Source: Isochrysis galbana
Taxonomy: Eukaryota; Haptophyta; Isochrysidales; Isochrysidaceae
Direction: 5' to 3'
Length of the DNA stretch: 64,000 nt
Assembly (NCBI GenBank): GCA_018136815.1
Contig: CM030935.1
Span: forward strand, 5,896,448 to 5,960,447
Position 1 is the stretch's first letter. Each line of letters opens with the position of its first letter. Shown here piece after piece: positions 36,201 to 48,609 of the stretch. The position numbers were made by a program, and so were the translations under genes. Below the pieces are notes generated by a model. That model was not told the DNA's origin and searched no databases. It was given only the letters and a program-made list of their open reading frames with translations.

Positions 36201-39200
36201 CGCCTCCAGCTCCCGAACCTTGAGTGCCTCGGCAACCGCTTTGCGACGTTGGTAGACAGCATTCGTCAGCTCGAAGGCGCGCCGATTTTCCTCGTTGGAG
36301 CTGCGATTTGCCGCGATGGGACAATGAACCGCAGGGGGCGTGGGCGAGTGGTCGAGGCGGAGTATGAGCGAGAGCCGAATTGAGCCTGCAGATACGGCAT
36401 AGCTTGGTGGCCTCTTGGTTGGGGCGGGCGCAAGCTGCACTGGGCGCGTAACGTTGGCGTAACGGTCCGGGAAGGCGCGGAGAGCTGAGAGCGGAACCAC
36501 CAATTCGCCTGTTGGTGAGATGGGTCGAGGAAGAAAATGAACGTGATAGAGTGGGCGGCAGGAGAACGGGCAGGAGGCCACTTTGTGAAAGGAAAGAATT
36601 CATGGAATGATACGAAGGCAGATGGCGTTCTGTGGTGATGAGAGGTCGGCCCGGCTATGCTCATAGGGTGCTCGGCAAGCATTGAGCCCACCTCCATGAA
36701 GCACCGAGGCCTCAAGAAGTGCCTGCAGTGCGGGTCACTCACCTAGTACATCATCGGACGAAACGGTATCATCATCCATCACGAGGACATGTAGCATCTG
36801 GTCAATTCGCTCAACGCGCAGCTCGAAAGTCTCGCGCCACTCTGGCGAGAGCGTGCGAAACTTAGTAGCTGTGCGTGCTGCCTCATCAGAGCCACCAAGG
36901 TAGAACTGAACATAGGGATCGGATGAGGTACCGCCGGCATCGGCGCCCGGCAGGCCACGTGCAGACTCAACATATATTCGGAGCGAGCCTATCGCGGGCG
37001 GGCGGGCGGTAGCCATTTGCCAAGGCCAGCGCGACAAGCGGAAGAGGCCGCCCTTCGAGGTCCACGGTGAGCGCCTAGGGGTGAGGCGCGCCGCATAGGC
37101 TTCGTCGCCTCCGAACAGGGTGCGCAGCTTGATCTCCTCGAGCGTGAGTTCAAGCTCAGCCATCTTCCTCCAGAGCACGAGCTCTTCCGTGCTGCTCTCG
37201 TCTTCGATCTCACGTAAGGCGAGCCACGACAATGCACCGACCGCCGATTCCAGCGCTTCCCCGGGCACGGCCCTCTCACCCGCTTTAAGCGCTGCATCGG
37301 CTGCCCTCGCCGCCCCTCTGGATGCCATCAACAGCAGACATAAGAAGCGCCTCCGGTCCCGACGGTCAAGACCGCCTGCCGCGTCGCGAACGGAGTGGCT
37401 CTCACCCCGCGTTGGCGATGGACCCGCCATCGACTCGGCTAGATCGGTGTCTGCGGCAGCCGCCGCCGATTCTTCTGCGCGAAGCCCCCCTTCGAGCTCC
37501 GACTCCACTGCTCGTGCCGCAACAACTCCCACCTCGCCAAAGGCGCCCGCCCGCATGGCCACAAGGCAACGACCGCCCCCGCCATTCGTAATGTCCCGGA
37601 GGAAGACCTCCAGCAGAGCCAACGACTTGGGCCCTCCCTTGAGCTCGTGCCCGTCGGCTATAGCGCTAGGCTCAAGCTCCGCAAAATGACGGGACGAGGA
37701 CGGCTCCGATGGCTCGTAGAGCCCGGCTGCTGGAGGGCCCAGCATCCGAATAGAACGTGCTGTCGCGTCCCTTTTCATCTTGCTCTTTAGGCTGTCCCGG
37801 TCGAGATGCTCGCGCATTAGCATTTGAGCCGCAAGCGGCGGACGCCACGACTTGCCGCGCAGGTGCTTGGCGATCTGTACGTACGCCTGCCGTACGCGCC
37901 GCTTGCGCATGAGCGCGGCGATCGTGCCGGCCTTGGCCTCTTGCAGGTCGAGCAGCGTACACTGTAGGGCGTACCGCCACATGGCGCGCGAGGGGAAGGG
38001 CTCCTGGACTTGGTCGGCGCAAGCCGGCTGGGGGGCCTGCTTCATGCTCTTGGCGGCAGCCTTCAACAAGTCAGGCCGCTCCGGGGGCTTCAAGTCCGGC
38101 CTTCCCTTGTAGCGTTCCCACAAAGCAAATCGCTTAAAATAGGCGGCCAGCGAAGTCAAGTGAGAGAACTGGCGCTCGTCCAAGACCAGCTTCACCTATG
38201 GCAAGCGAGCAAGAGCAGAGCGGGCAAGAATAGAGGGTGAGCGTACAGAGACCACACGGAGGATATGCTCCTCACCCCGCGAAGAGCACACCGGGAGCAG
38301 CAGTTGGCGCTCACCTCTGAGCTCTCGACAATCACGTCCGCTTCGGGTGTGGATTCACCGGTATCCTCCTTCTTTTCCACCAAGCCAAATGCACCAAGCG
38401 CGGCTTTGACAACAATGGAGGTGGGCACAAGGATGTGCTTGAGCGGTATAGTGGTCTCTGGCCCATCGCGTGACCGCGATGATCTGTGGATCATCGCGTG
38501 CAGGATACGCCGCGACAGCTCGTCCCTAAGATCCATATTCCACCGCTCAGCACCGCTCCGCTTGGAGTTGGAGTAGACGGCTAGCGACGAGCACTCAACC
38601 ATCCGGTGGCTCGGTGAGGTGACCTGCCGCGAGCCAAGGTGGGTGGGCCAGATCTCGGCTGGGTGGCGACCTCGTGGGACGCCGCCGCAGCGTCCACCGG
38701 AGGAAGCGAGGCCGTACCCGGCGCTGACCAGCTCCCTTGCGCACCTGGCCATTCTTGCCGCGCTGCACGTTTCTCCACACGCGCTCCCAATTCTCGTTGC
38801 ATGTCCTCACGGTCAGCTTCTCCATGGTGCAGCCGACTGCTGTGTGCAAGCCCTCCTTTTGCGCCGAGTCGTCTTCGTAACGCACGTGAAGGTTGGCGAT
38901 GTTGACCTGTGGAGCACCGGGAGCGTAGGGCTGTATGAGCACGACTTGGGATCCCTTATGCACGCGTGTGAGCCCTGGCGAGCCACCGAACCATCCCGGA
39001 CCGCACAGCTCCCCTTCTGGCTGGCCATGTTCGCCGCCGGCGAGCCTGGGCGAGCACAACCCACTTGGATGTTGTCGAGGATCGTCAGACCAATACCTCC
39101 GCCCTTACCAAGAGCAAGCCCTAGTCCAGCTGCGGCGTCCTTATCTTTTTTCTCCCCATCCGCGCCATGCTCAATCTCAAACTGCTGCATGGTCATTTCT

Positions 39201-40274
39201 GTCGTCACCGCGCTGACGATGGCATCATGCTTTCGCTTGCGCATCGACTCGATCGCCCTCTTTCTGTCGAAACTGTTGACTGGCCCAGCAACCAGGTACA
39301 CCTCACTGAGCACCACTGTCACCTGCAGAATAGGAGGGCACTGACTTCATGAGAGCTGATGCCAGCCGACCGGATGGATAGCTCCATCCGACACGACTCA
39401 AGCGGCACCACGCCTCGGCCGTCTCGAGCAGAGCACACGCACCGGCTTGGTCTTCAGGTGTCCGTACGGAATGGCGAGCTCGAGCTTGCCCACAGAGCCC
39501 GACTTAACCTTGATAGGCAGGCCGAGCTTCGCGAACGCCGACTCCTTCACCCGTACATTCTCGAGAAGCACCTGGCAAGATGTGACTCCACCTGCAAGCA
39601 CACGCGGAAGCGATAACGTTCGCCCTCCCAGAGCGTCTCGCAGCTACTGTTGGGCCCGGGCGCACACGACTTCGGCCTTGAGGGCGTGCGCGCAAGCTTA
39701 GAGAGCGTGCGGTGAGAGAGTGACGCCCGCCTTTCACGTTGGTTATGATATTCGCACATCCCTTCCTGACCTCCCCAGTCGCCTGCGCTCAAGGTCCCGC
39801 CCGCTCACCCTTCCTACCTTCCGTCTTACTTTCCACTTGCCCCCCCCTCCCTCCCTCTGCATCCTCTATACTGCTCGCCATCGCCCCTCCTCGATCCGTC
39901 CGTCTCTGCTTCTTGTATCTCTCCTCCTCTCCCGTTCCCTCCCATTCCCTTCGCTCTCCATCTCACTACCACTCCTACTCCCTCTGCCTCCCCTCCTCCC
40001 GCCATTTCCTTCTTCCTGCCCTCCTCTCTCTACCCTCCTCTCTCTACCCTCCTCTTGCTCCTTCTCCTCTCACTTCCCCCTCCCTCCCCCCTCCCTCTCG
40101 CTCTCTCGCTCCCTCTCCCTCTCCCTTTCTCTCCCTCTCCCTTTCTCTCCCTCTCGCTCTCCCTCCCTCCCTCTCTCTCTCACACACACCAGTGAAGTTG
40201 TAGCTCGATTCCTCAAAGTAGATGTACTCAGAGAGCACACCACGCAGCCGGTCGTTGATGAGCTGGCGCAGCAT
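27249..40274 (-). CDS. VPS13: VPS13 bridge-like lipid transfer protein with C2 and IQ insertions
   Basis: Seven exons: 40274-40188, 39571-39443, 39322-39065, 38906-38745, 38623-38315, 38195-36743, 36508-27249. They total about 3885 aa, within the family's usual 3100-4400. All six introns start GTG and all junctions restore frame. The N-terminal chorein region shows LPIKVKSGSVGKLELAIPYG, VLSEVYLVAGP, ANLHVRYEDD and LDERQFSHLTSL. A C2 domain spans about 718-852 (GSLRIYVESARGLPG, SSDPYVQFYL, SPEWRETFEL) and is completed across the last intron by DDVLG-ELVVPLSALR. The VAB (SHR-binding) region lies at about 1970-3170 (FVLINTTSADILVGQ, PYAWDFPEGALRLEI), with two IQ-like motifs near 2970-3010. The C-terminus has the ATG2/VPS13 conserved GLGGVISKPYQGALYRGPRG. 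VPS13 channels phospholipids between organelles at contact sites. Intron 1 holds a CT/GA-rich block. The first exon fits the family start but is short and was chosen by eye. Confidence 0.93.
39572..40187. repeat. Pyrimidine-rich first intron of VPS13
   Basis: Between the first two VPS13 exons the plus strand is strongly CT-rich (39830-40180), ending in CTCTCTCT-CACACACA next to the donor. It carries no supported coding sequence of its own. Confidence 0.8.
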
Positions 40275-41414
<1,140 letters not shown>

Positions 41415-42262
41415 GCGCTTGCGCTTGGCGTCCAGTCGACAGGTGGCCGTGTCGAGCGAGTCGAACGAAACCAGCGAGCAGGAGCACGAGACGAGAGGAC
41501 GGAGGACCGTACCGATGCGCGCCGAGTCGCCACCATCGTGAGGAAGACGAGGGCGAGGAGAGAGCTGGAGGGTGAGCGGGAGGGAGGAGGGAGGCAGGCA
41601 GCAGGAGCCTTCTCTCTCTGGTAGGTCGGTGAGAGGCGAAGGGAGGGGGAAGGGCGGGGGGGGGGATCAGGAGGGGGGAGACGGGCGAGACGACCCAGCT
41701 GTTTACGTTAGTGTCATCGCCGTATACTGTAATAATCCCTCCGGTCCCAGGGGTGCCCCCAGGGTTCCCGCCCGCCCTCCGCGCCCAGAGTTCCCCCGCG
41801 GAAAGAGTGGACGCACGGCGTGCACCTTCCTGGAAGTTGCTATGCGCACGCACGGCGCCCCCGCGGGGGGGGCCGATGCACATCGCGCCGTGCCCATGCG
41901 CGGCGTGCACATTGTGATTGCAAGTCATCACACGTGCTGCGTCCGAAAACATCTCTTATATCGCATGTTTACGTAATTGTGCACCTTAGGCGGTACGCAG
42001 AAAGAAAACCCGCCATACATGCACGGCGTCTCCACGAGGCCCTGGGGCACCGCGCCATGCCCAATGCGCACGGCGTGCACAGTGGTGCTCTGTTGATACT
42101 ATTCAGTAAACTGCATGTTTGTGTAGGTCCACGCGGGGGAACACGCGCCGCGGGTAAAAGTTGTTATCCCCACGCAGTGCTAGCCCTTATTTAATTTTAA
42201 ATAACTGTGGACATTTGATCGCTCAATTCGATTGATGTCCCACAATTGACGGAACGACACCT
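41415..42262 (+). repeat. ~0.85-kb repeated element, copy A
   Basis: Shared with 54153-55110 in the opposite orientation. Recognisable shared blocks are the CGAAACCAGCGAGCAGGAGC segment near 41468, a Cys/Ala-rich GCACGGCG(T/C)GCAC stretch at 41810-41910, CATCTCTTATA near 41950, the ATTTAATTTTAAATA palindrome near 42192-42206, and the end GACGGAACGACACCT at 42248-42262. Divergence is substantial, with indels. The open frames in it are not conserved as whole proteins, so this is probably an old transposon rather than a gene. Confidence 0.7.
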
Positions 42263-42905
42263 TAGGCCATCCCAATTCGTCAGTGGAGGGGCAGTGGGTT
42301 TACAACGTTACACGTGCGAAACCGCTAAGCGGACACGCACAAACCCCTCTACAATCGCGCCGCAACAAACCCGTTTCGTTAGTGCGAATAGAACGCCTCC
42401 TATCTGTGAAGTTTTACGAAAGCTTCCTCGTCACACAACACAAAACTGTAATGACTACACATACCCGCCATGGTGACAAACAGACCTACCAACGGAAGGG
42501 GAGGTGCTAGCAGGGATGGGGACAAATGAACGCTATACCGGGCTAGTGGGAGTAGTGGTAACGAGCGCTCAGTTATTTTATAGAAGATGGATAGCGGATT
42601 GCAATAGTAATATAACCTTATAGTAGTACGAAAATAATGCAGTACCGTACAGTCGATGGTCCACTTTCGACGGAACGCGACTAGCTACTGGGGCTGTCGC
42701 AGACGGTAGGTGTTCCTTCCCAAGAACAGCCCGACTCCCTATCCTAAACAGTGTGGACCTTTAAGCCTCTCCCTTTTGTGACCCCGGCACCCCTCCTAGC
42801 GGTGGCGTGACACCAGCCATAGTGAATATTGTGCTCAGGGGCGTGCAATCGGGAGTGCGTCGAGAGGCAACGCGGCCCAGCTCAGCCCTCACTTGTGGCC
42901 GCTGC
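42263..42905. other. Intergenic, no gene seen
   Basis: AT-richer than the flanks, with short frames only. It lies just downstream of the TraB-LON stop codon at 42906 and may include its 3' UTR. Confidence 0.4.
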
Positions 42906-44636
42906 TTAGCCCTGAACCTCACCCCACGCTCGCTGCGGTTCTGGGCGGCCTTCGCTCAAGGCTTCAGCGAGCTCATTCTCATTGCCTTGGTCCCCCTTTG
43001 CCGCTCGAGAACTTGCGAAGACGCCTCCCGCTATTCCATAGAAGGATAGCCCGCGCTCAGCGCACCGCTTCAGCACGCCATTGGCATGCGCTAGCCCAAC
43101 CACGCACACAACGCTCGCATCCCCCGCTTCCGCTCCCTTGGCGGCAGCGTCATCACCACGCCCCTCGTTGGCTGCGGCCGCGTTGCTCGCGCTCTCAGAA
43201 GACTGGTCGGTCATCGGGAAGACAGCACCCACGAGGAATCCCGCCGGGTGCCCACGCAGGGTATGCTCGTCAACCTGGACCTCATCCTCTCCCACGATGT
43301 GCACGACAAGCCGACGATTGCCCGTGACCGGTCGCGTGCCCTCCTCGCAATCGAGCACGCGCACGCGCCTCGCAATGCGCCGCACGACCACGTCGACCTT
43401 GCGGCTGGATTGCTCCTCCTCCTCGTAGTAACACTTATTTAATGCGTGGAGGCATCCTAGAGTCGCGCCCGGCAAGCCCTCCGACGAGCCACCGCCGAGT
43501 TCGTCCATAAGCGCCAGCCAACGCGGTTCAAACAGGTTGAGCCGCCGCACCTCGCCCTCCGCTATGGGCCGGCGCAACGGAAAGAAGGGGACTTCGTCAT
43601 GGCGGCGAGGCGGCGCGGTGGTGGCGGCCGCGGCCACGGCTGTCGGGGTGGTCGGGAAGGCGAAGCTGCGGCGTAAGAGCGTCCCTCTCCGAAGGCCTGA
43701 AGCCATCTCGAGCGACCTTAGCCTACACAACGGTGCGCAGCAAGTGAGTGGAGCGGGGCGGGAGAGTGAGCGGGAGGCCGTAAGATGCGCAACACTCAGA
43801 AGCATGACTTTCACGGCATCCTCTTGGGCCTTGGGGCCAAGTGCACCAGCTCGAACTGCACCCTTACGGCACGTGGCCCTTCAACCTTCCTCCTCCCTTC
43901 GTGCTCCCCGGGCGAGCACATACGCATTTTCCGCTAGCTCATCGTCGCGAGAGACGAGGAGTCCATCAAAAACGCGAACAACGAGTGCCAACAGCAGCAA
44001 TGCGACGGCCCAGTCGGCGGCGTGAGCAGCACTGGCCAACCAGTCCTCCCAGAGCGGTGCTGCCTGCGCGGCCTGTGCTGCAGGTGGCTCGATCACGGCC
44101 GACAGAGCCAAGCCGCCAATGGTGAAGGCAGAGGCGGCCAGCAGAGGCGCGGCGCGCGAGAGATCGGACGTCAGCGTGCGCGTGACGTCGACCAGACGAC
44201 AGTTCAGTCCGGCCGGCGCGTTCACGTCAGGTTGGAAAAAGGCAAGCTGCACAGCGCGACGAATCCTATCGCCGTCTGCGAGCGGGAGCGAGGTGGAGAG
44301 CAGCGAGAGCAGCGGGCGGGTGGTGTCGCCAAGGACAACGGCGGCGCCGATGGAGCGGGCGGCGTCGGCAGCGACCGCCAGCTCTGAGCCGTACCTCGAC
44401 GAGACACCCCCTCGCTCCGCAAGAAGCAGCAACCTCTCCTGGTCGAGCTCAATCAGCACGAGATCCGGCCGTCTGTCCTCGATCACCCGGCTGATCTCAG
44501 CGGACTGGCGTGCACTGGGGGTGTGTACGGTGCCCAGCACGATCAGCGAGCGAGCCGCAGATTCGACACACCCCGCGCACAAGGGAAGGCCTCGCTCCAC
44601 CACTGAGCAGAGTGCGAGTGCTGCCACCCACGACAT
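42906..44636 (-). CDS. TraB/PrgY-family membrane protein with a LON-like insert
   Basis: Two exons, 44636-43924 and 43722-42906, joined by a 201-bp intron starting GTATGT, give about 509 aa. The first exon holds the TraB core: LIVLGTVHTPSARQSAEISR, RRPDLVLIELDQERL and a FDGLLVSRDDELAEN helix after one or two membrane segments (LLAASAFTIGGLALSAVI; ADWAVALLLLALVV). Joining across the intron extends that helix as ALRSLEMASGLRR. The second exon starts with a segment like the LON substrate-binding domain (VPFFPLRRPIAEGEVRRLNL, then FEPRWLALMDEL) and only then gives the closing TraB motif SVVCVVGLAHANGVLKRC near residue 450. So the LON-like piece sits inside the TraB domain. TraB proteins are membrane-anchored; mitochondrial or plastid roles are known for some. 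An upstream start is possible because the 5' side is a pyrimidine tract. Confidence 0.82.
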
Positions 44637-45084
44637 CGCTCTCGCGCTGACGGGCCCCGGCCGGCGGCGCTCCCCAAGTAGAAGAGGGGAAGGGGGGGGA
44701 AGGGGGGGGGGGGAGGGGTTGCGATGGATCGGGAAAGGGCGAGGGGAGGGGGGGAGAGGGGAGGAAGGGAGGGGTGAGGGGAGCCCGCGCGCAGCCGGGG
44801 GGAAGCAAGGGCTCAACAGAAAATAGTAGGCTTCTATTCATAGACGGTTAACAAACAAGGAATGAAGAAAAATAAAAGACACCTGAAGATTCTGCAAGTT
44901 GGACACCAACTCTGGTCGGAGCGCGGGAGGGCACTCCAGGATGGGGTCATCAAATTGCAGGAGTGAGCCGCTGGTGCTCAAGATGCGCAGCAGCTGAGGC
45001 CACATGTGCTCGCTGACGTTGATCTCCGACCAGAGCCAGAGCCACAACCTCAATCTCAAGTCCAAGCCTCACAAGTCACAAGGC
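44637..45084. other. 5' flank of TraB-LON; one exon-like minus-strand segment
   Basis: 44685-44780 is G/GA-rich on the plus strand. On the minus strand from about 45025 to 44881 an open segment reads SEHMWPQLLRILSTSGSLLQ and ends in NLQNLQ at a CAG/GTGTCT donor-like site. It could be an exon of an unidentified gene whose other exons were not found, but its phase does not match the TraB exon. Confidence 0.3.
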
Positions 45085-45092
45085 ACTGGCAC

Positions 45093-45278
45093 CCTAGATG
45101 GGAAATACGTATTCACCGTATTTGGCCAGAGGCCAAATATATATGTATTTGGCTGTATTTGAAGCGCGTCCTGGGTTGTAGGCCTCGAATGTATTTGAAA
45201 TGTATTTGGCCGGAGGCCAAATACATATAATGTATTTGGCTGTATTTGCAGGCCCCGGCACCGTATTTCCCATCTAGG
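45093..45278 (+). mobile_element. Short inverted-repeat element (MITE-like), copy 3
   Basis: A 186-bp element with terminal inverted repeats CCTAGATGGGAAATACG and its complement. It is flanked by ACTGGCAC on both sides (45085-45092 and 45279-45286), an exact 8-bp target duplication. The interior matches copy 2 closely, including the CATATGTATTTGGCTGTATTTG-type units (one with a 3-bp insertion). Different target duplications in copies 2 and 3 show independent insertions. Confidence 0.92.
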
Positions 45279-45286
45279 ACTGGCAC

Positions 45287-46217
45287 TGATTTGCCGTGCG
45301 CCGTGCGATCAATTGTCCCCCACCCACCCCGCACGCTCCTCCCCCTCGCAACTCCGCCCAGCCCGGCCCCTCCATCAGCCATCGGACGGGCCAGGCGGCA
45401 CCACGAGTCACGAGTCGATCCATCTGCCATCTGGTGTCCGCACATGTGGTGGAAGCGCAAGCACAGCAGCACACAGCTCGGCGGCCGTGTCAACAGATTG
45501 TCGATCACCGAATCTAGGTTCATCGGTGTGGGCGGGATGCGGGATGTCCGACTGGACCGACGCGACGTCGGCATTTTCTACAGTGCAATTCACAACTAAG
45601 CTTATACTTAGTTCGCCCATCCATGGGGGGCTAGGGGTAGGGGTAGGCCAGGATTGCCAGGATATATTGTCGTATTCCATACGATGACAGACTTTTACTT
45701 CTAACCTGTGGTTTATTTTAAGCCTCAAGGTCTCGTCGGCGACATTCTACCCCTTCTCTTACTTTCTTTCGATGTCATCAAACGTTCGGTGACAGTCTTC
45801 TGTCTTCTCCTCATGCATCGGTGACAGTCTTCTGTCTTCTCCTCAAGCATCGGTGACAGTCTTCTGTCTTCTCCTCGTGTATCGGTGGTAGTTCCCCAGC
45901 GAGGTCTGCCCTCGTTGTTCCGACTTCTCTACCGCACGTCTGTGCGCCGATGAGCCGCCTTGGTGCCGACGCTTGACAGTCCGTCTTGGGTGTGGTTAGT
46001 TTTCGCCCTGTTTGGGTTAGTTCGTGTGTGGCTGCGTGACGTGGAGCCTTTTTTGGAGTCCCCGTGTTGTAGTCTCTCGTGTCTACCTTGGACCTAAGAA
46101 GCTCTCATTCTCGTTCTCTCTCTTCCTCTAGCTCGCTAGCTAGCCTCGGCCCTACCCTCCAACGCCGCGCGTTGCGAGCCTCCGAACCTCCGTCTCTCTC
46201 TTCGTCCCTAGCACTCG
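45287..46217. other. Intergenic with a 32-bp tandem array
   Basis: No supported gene. It includes a palindrome AACTAAGCTTATACTTAGTT at 45594-45613, related to the ends of the repeats at 47008 and 60259, and the tandem array at 45787-45889. The stretch 46090-46215 is pyrimidine-rich. Confidence 0.45.
45787..45889. repeat. Tandem repeat, 32-bp unit, three copies plus a partial
   Basis: Units starting CGGTGACAGTCTTCTGTCTT recur at 45787, 45819, 45851 and (truncated) 45883, with only one to three differences per unit. There is no spacer variation of the CRISPR type; the whole unit repeats head to tail. Confidence 0.92.
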
Positions 46218-46598
46218 ATGGTAGACGCAGTCAGACCCGACTTCTACTATGACCTCTCAGACATATTCCCGCAAGCAACAACCAACGACTCTTTCACGGC
46301 CGCGTCAGCTGCCGGCTTGCAAAGCTGTGGGACCAACCACCGCGCCATCCGAACGACCGTAGAGGACTCGGCTACCGACGTAATAATTCAAGGCCACCTC
46401 GGTCCGTCGCCGCGGTCAGTCCTGGACCCCTGTTGGCGCCTTCATCGGATCCCGACGGGTCTTTGGCCTACGCCCACCGGGACGTCATCGACACCCCCAA
46501 GTTCGCAACACCTCGCCACAGCCTATACGTGCGCGACCTACGCATCCTCCCCAGTGCACGCGGCTCTTGCGCCCACCTGGTCGGGCGGGTCGTCTTGA
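46218..46598 (+). CDS. Doubtful ORF at the retrotransposon cluster
   Basis: Frame of 126 codons opening MVDAVRPDFYYDLSDIFPQ, which looks like real coding for about 60 residues before it becomes Pro/Thr/Ser-rich and runs into the reversed retrotransposon 5' end. It could be the start of a different retroelement ORF or a host exon cut by the insertion. I do not recognise it. Confidence 0.3.
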   Translation: MVDAVRPDFYYDLSDIFPQATTNDSFTAASAAGLQSCGTNHRAIRTTVEDSATDVIIQGHLGPSPRSVLDPCWRLHRIPTGLWPTPTGTSSTPPSSQHLATAYTCATYASSPVHAALAPTWSGGSS

Positions 46599-46727
46599 CG
46601 CGGCCGCTTCGGCGACAGGGGGGTGTCCATGAGTCCTTCGTCCATCGCGGCGAGGGCGGCGGCAGCGAGAGCGGGCGGCGGCGCGCGCTCCATGACCCTA
46701 TCGTTTTAACGATAGTTGGCACCACCG
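46560..46727 (-). mobile_element. Reversed 5' end of the non-LTR retrotransposon
   Basis: On the minus strand the sequence starts with a hairpin CTATCGTTAAAACGATAG and continues with the same ATGGAGCGCGC ORF1 start as the element at 24.17 kb, for about 150 bp. The stem differs from the 24-kb copy but remains paired. Confidence 0.8.
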
Positions 46728-46734
46728 AACCTGC

Positions 46735-47828
46735 ATGACCGCTAAGGCTCTAGGATGGCAAATGGTGCACGCGCCGGCCAGTACCTCAGACCCGGCGAGT
46801 GGGGTAGGCATCGCAATACGTGACTCCTCATGGGCTGGCCACGACAGGCCAGGGCGGGCGAATCAGGCGTGCCTGTGGGGAGAGGGATGGGTCAGCATGG
46901 CAGTGTTCTCCTGGCAAGCCATCAGGCATGCCAGGAGAGTGGGTGGTTCCTCCCCCATGGCGGGGGAGGAGTGGAGAGAGGGGGGGGCTCGTGCCCCGCC
47001 ATGGGTGAACCAAGTATAAACTTAGTTCACACGCTGGACGGCAAAACACCCCTAGACGAGACCGGTGTGGAACACTTGACCGAAGCCCTCCAACAAAATA
47101 CCCGAAAACGAAAAAGACACGCAGGGCCCACCAAATGGGAAGAAAGACTACAGATACCCGAAGACACTTGGGCGCACCTAGCGAGGCTGTACACATCCCC
47201 AATGGTGACGGCGCGCGATATGCACCTGCATTTCAAACACATCACGCATAGGCGAGTGGGCACGTACAACCGATTTCCGGATAGAACCAGCACGTGCCGC
47301 ATTTGTGGAGAAGTGGACGAATCTTCGACACACCTAGGCGAATGCCAAGGGATAATCAGCATATTATGCGCGCTGAACAAAGTCGCCAGGTTCTCACCTG
47401 AGAAGGGAAAAAGTAGAGAAGACCACATTGTCGACAATCTATTCATATACCCGAAAGGGGACGCCCCGAAGGCGTTATATACACTATATCTATTAGCGTG
47501 GAGATATATCATCACAGACTTCTATAGAATCCATTACGATGGCATAGAATTCTCGGAAGAATCGATATTGATAAGAACGATAGAGAGATACGCCATACTG
47601 AGCAAAGCACTAGTCTTCGCAAACGGAACCGACTCGACAAGAACCGCCCAAGCGGGCATGGGTAGGCAACCCAAAAAAAGAATAGACATGAGCGACTTGA
47701 GACCCGTTTTTATGTTGAACGACAAGGGTGGGCTCAAACCCAGCGAGGAGCTAGTGGAGCTAGCCACCAGGCTAGGGATAGCGCACGCTGTCGAGGGGAA
47801 CAAGGAGCAACGTAACGAAGGCGAATGA
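46735..47828 (+). pseudogene. Fragments of LINE ORF2: endonuclease piece and reverse-transcriptase C-terminus
   Basis: 46735-46825 encodes LGWQMVHAPASTS and SGVGIAIRDSS, typical of the middle of a LINE endonuclease domain. A 207-bp repeat follows (46826-47032). From about 47030 to the stop at 47828 the frame is open and encodes a LINE C-terminal region with the cysteine/histidine knuckle CRICGEVDESSTHLGEC, preceded by HLHFKHITHRRVGTYNRF, the usual post-RT zinc-binding segment. The RT catalytic domain with its FxDD-type motif is missing. The tail from 47050 onward has the lower GC and AA/AG-rich codons of the element rather than of host genes. It is a rearranged, non-functional copy. Confidence 0.78.
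46826..47032 (+). repeat. ~207-bp repeat ending in a palindrome, copy 1
   Basis: Shares almost all of its length with 60072-60280. Landmarks are GGCTGGCCACGACAGGC at the left, CAGGCATGCCAGGAG in the middle, and the imperfect palindrome AACCAAGTATAAACTTAGTT (47008-47027) at the right end. Confidence 0.85.
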
Positions 47829-48609
47829 GCCAGGGGCACAGAGGACCTGGGAATCATTAGGGACGGCAAGAACCTGACGGAAGCCTGATGACCGACGCGA
47901 ACCCCGGAGGGCACGCAGGACACGAGAGACGACAATAGGCCTGCCTGGCCCCCGCACTCCGAACCAGGCCTTAGGTAGGGCACCAGGGCCGAACCCCTGA
48001 AACCGAAGACCAAGGAATGAAGGGGGGCAGGGAAAGAGGTGGAGGGAGGGATTTTAAGGGCGGCGTAAGTAGAGAGGGGATACCCAGGCGATAGTAGGTG
48101 TGTAGCCCAGAATCTTCAGATGTTTTTTTTTAAACTTAGTTGACTAACGGGTAATTGATCATTGAGAGCGTTAGTGCTAGTGCTAGTACCGACCGCTACT
48201 GCCGCTAGCCCGGTACAAACAAACCCGACAACCCGCAGCGCACTCGCCCATACACCTTGAAGCCGTTGCTGCCCAAATACAAAACAATTGGTATCCCTTC
48301 CAAACCTCCCGACAAGGGTAGCGAGGGTAGCTAGCGGCACCGGCCTCCAGTCGTTTTGTTCTTGGGTGCCGGGCAGAAAGCTGCTAGAAGAGGAGCTGAT
48401 TGTTCGTTTTTGGAAACCCAGTTCACACTCCGCGCAAGACGAGCTCTCGCCATCGCCAATGAAGCTCATGCCATGGTCTGCGCCCCGGTCGACATTATGC
48501 ACGTGAGATGTACGGCAGCTCGGCTGTGATTGCCGAGCCAGGCACAAGCTGTGGATCGGCATTGGGCGAATTGTATTCGTGGACAGTGGCCTCGACGCAC
48601 GCACCCACA
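47829..48609. other. Retrotransposon 3' region and 3' flank of PSME3
   Basis: 47829-48120 is probably the 3' UTR of the LINE fragment. A T-run followed by TAAACTTAGTTGAC at 48121-48143 repeats the end sequence seen at 60269. 48144-48609 has no gene; it may contain the 3' UTR of the minus-strand PSME3 gene. Confidence 0.45.

Noticed and set aside
43881-43923. Stop codon apparently ending the TraB protein as a separate gene
   Set aside because: It lies inside an intron: the GTATGT donor at 43923 and the acceptor at 43723 join both frames and extend a conserved helix.
45787-45889. Short regular repeats that could suggest a CRISPR array
   Set aside because: The entire 32-bp unit repeats without variable spacers, and the genome is eukaryotic.
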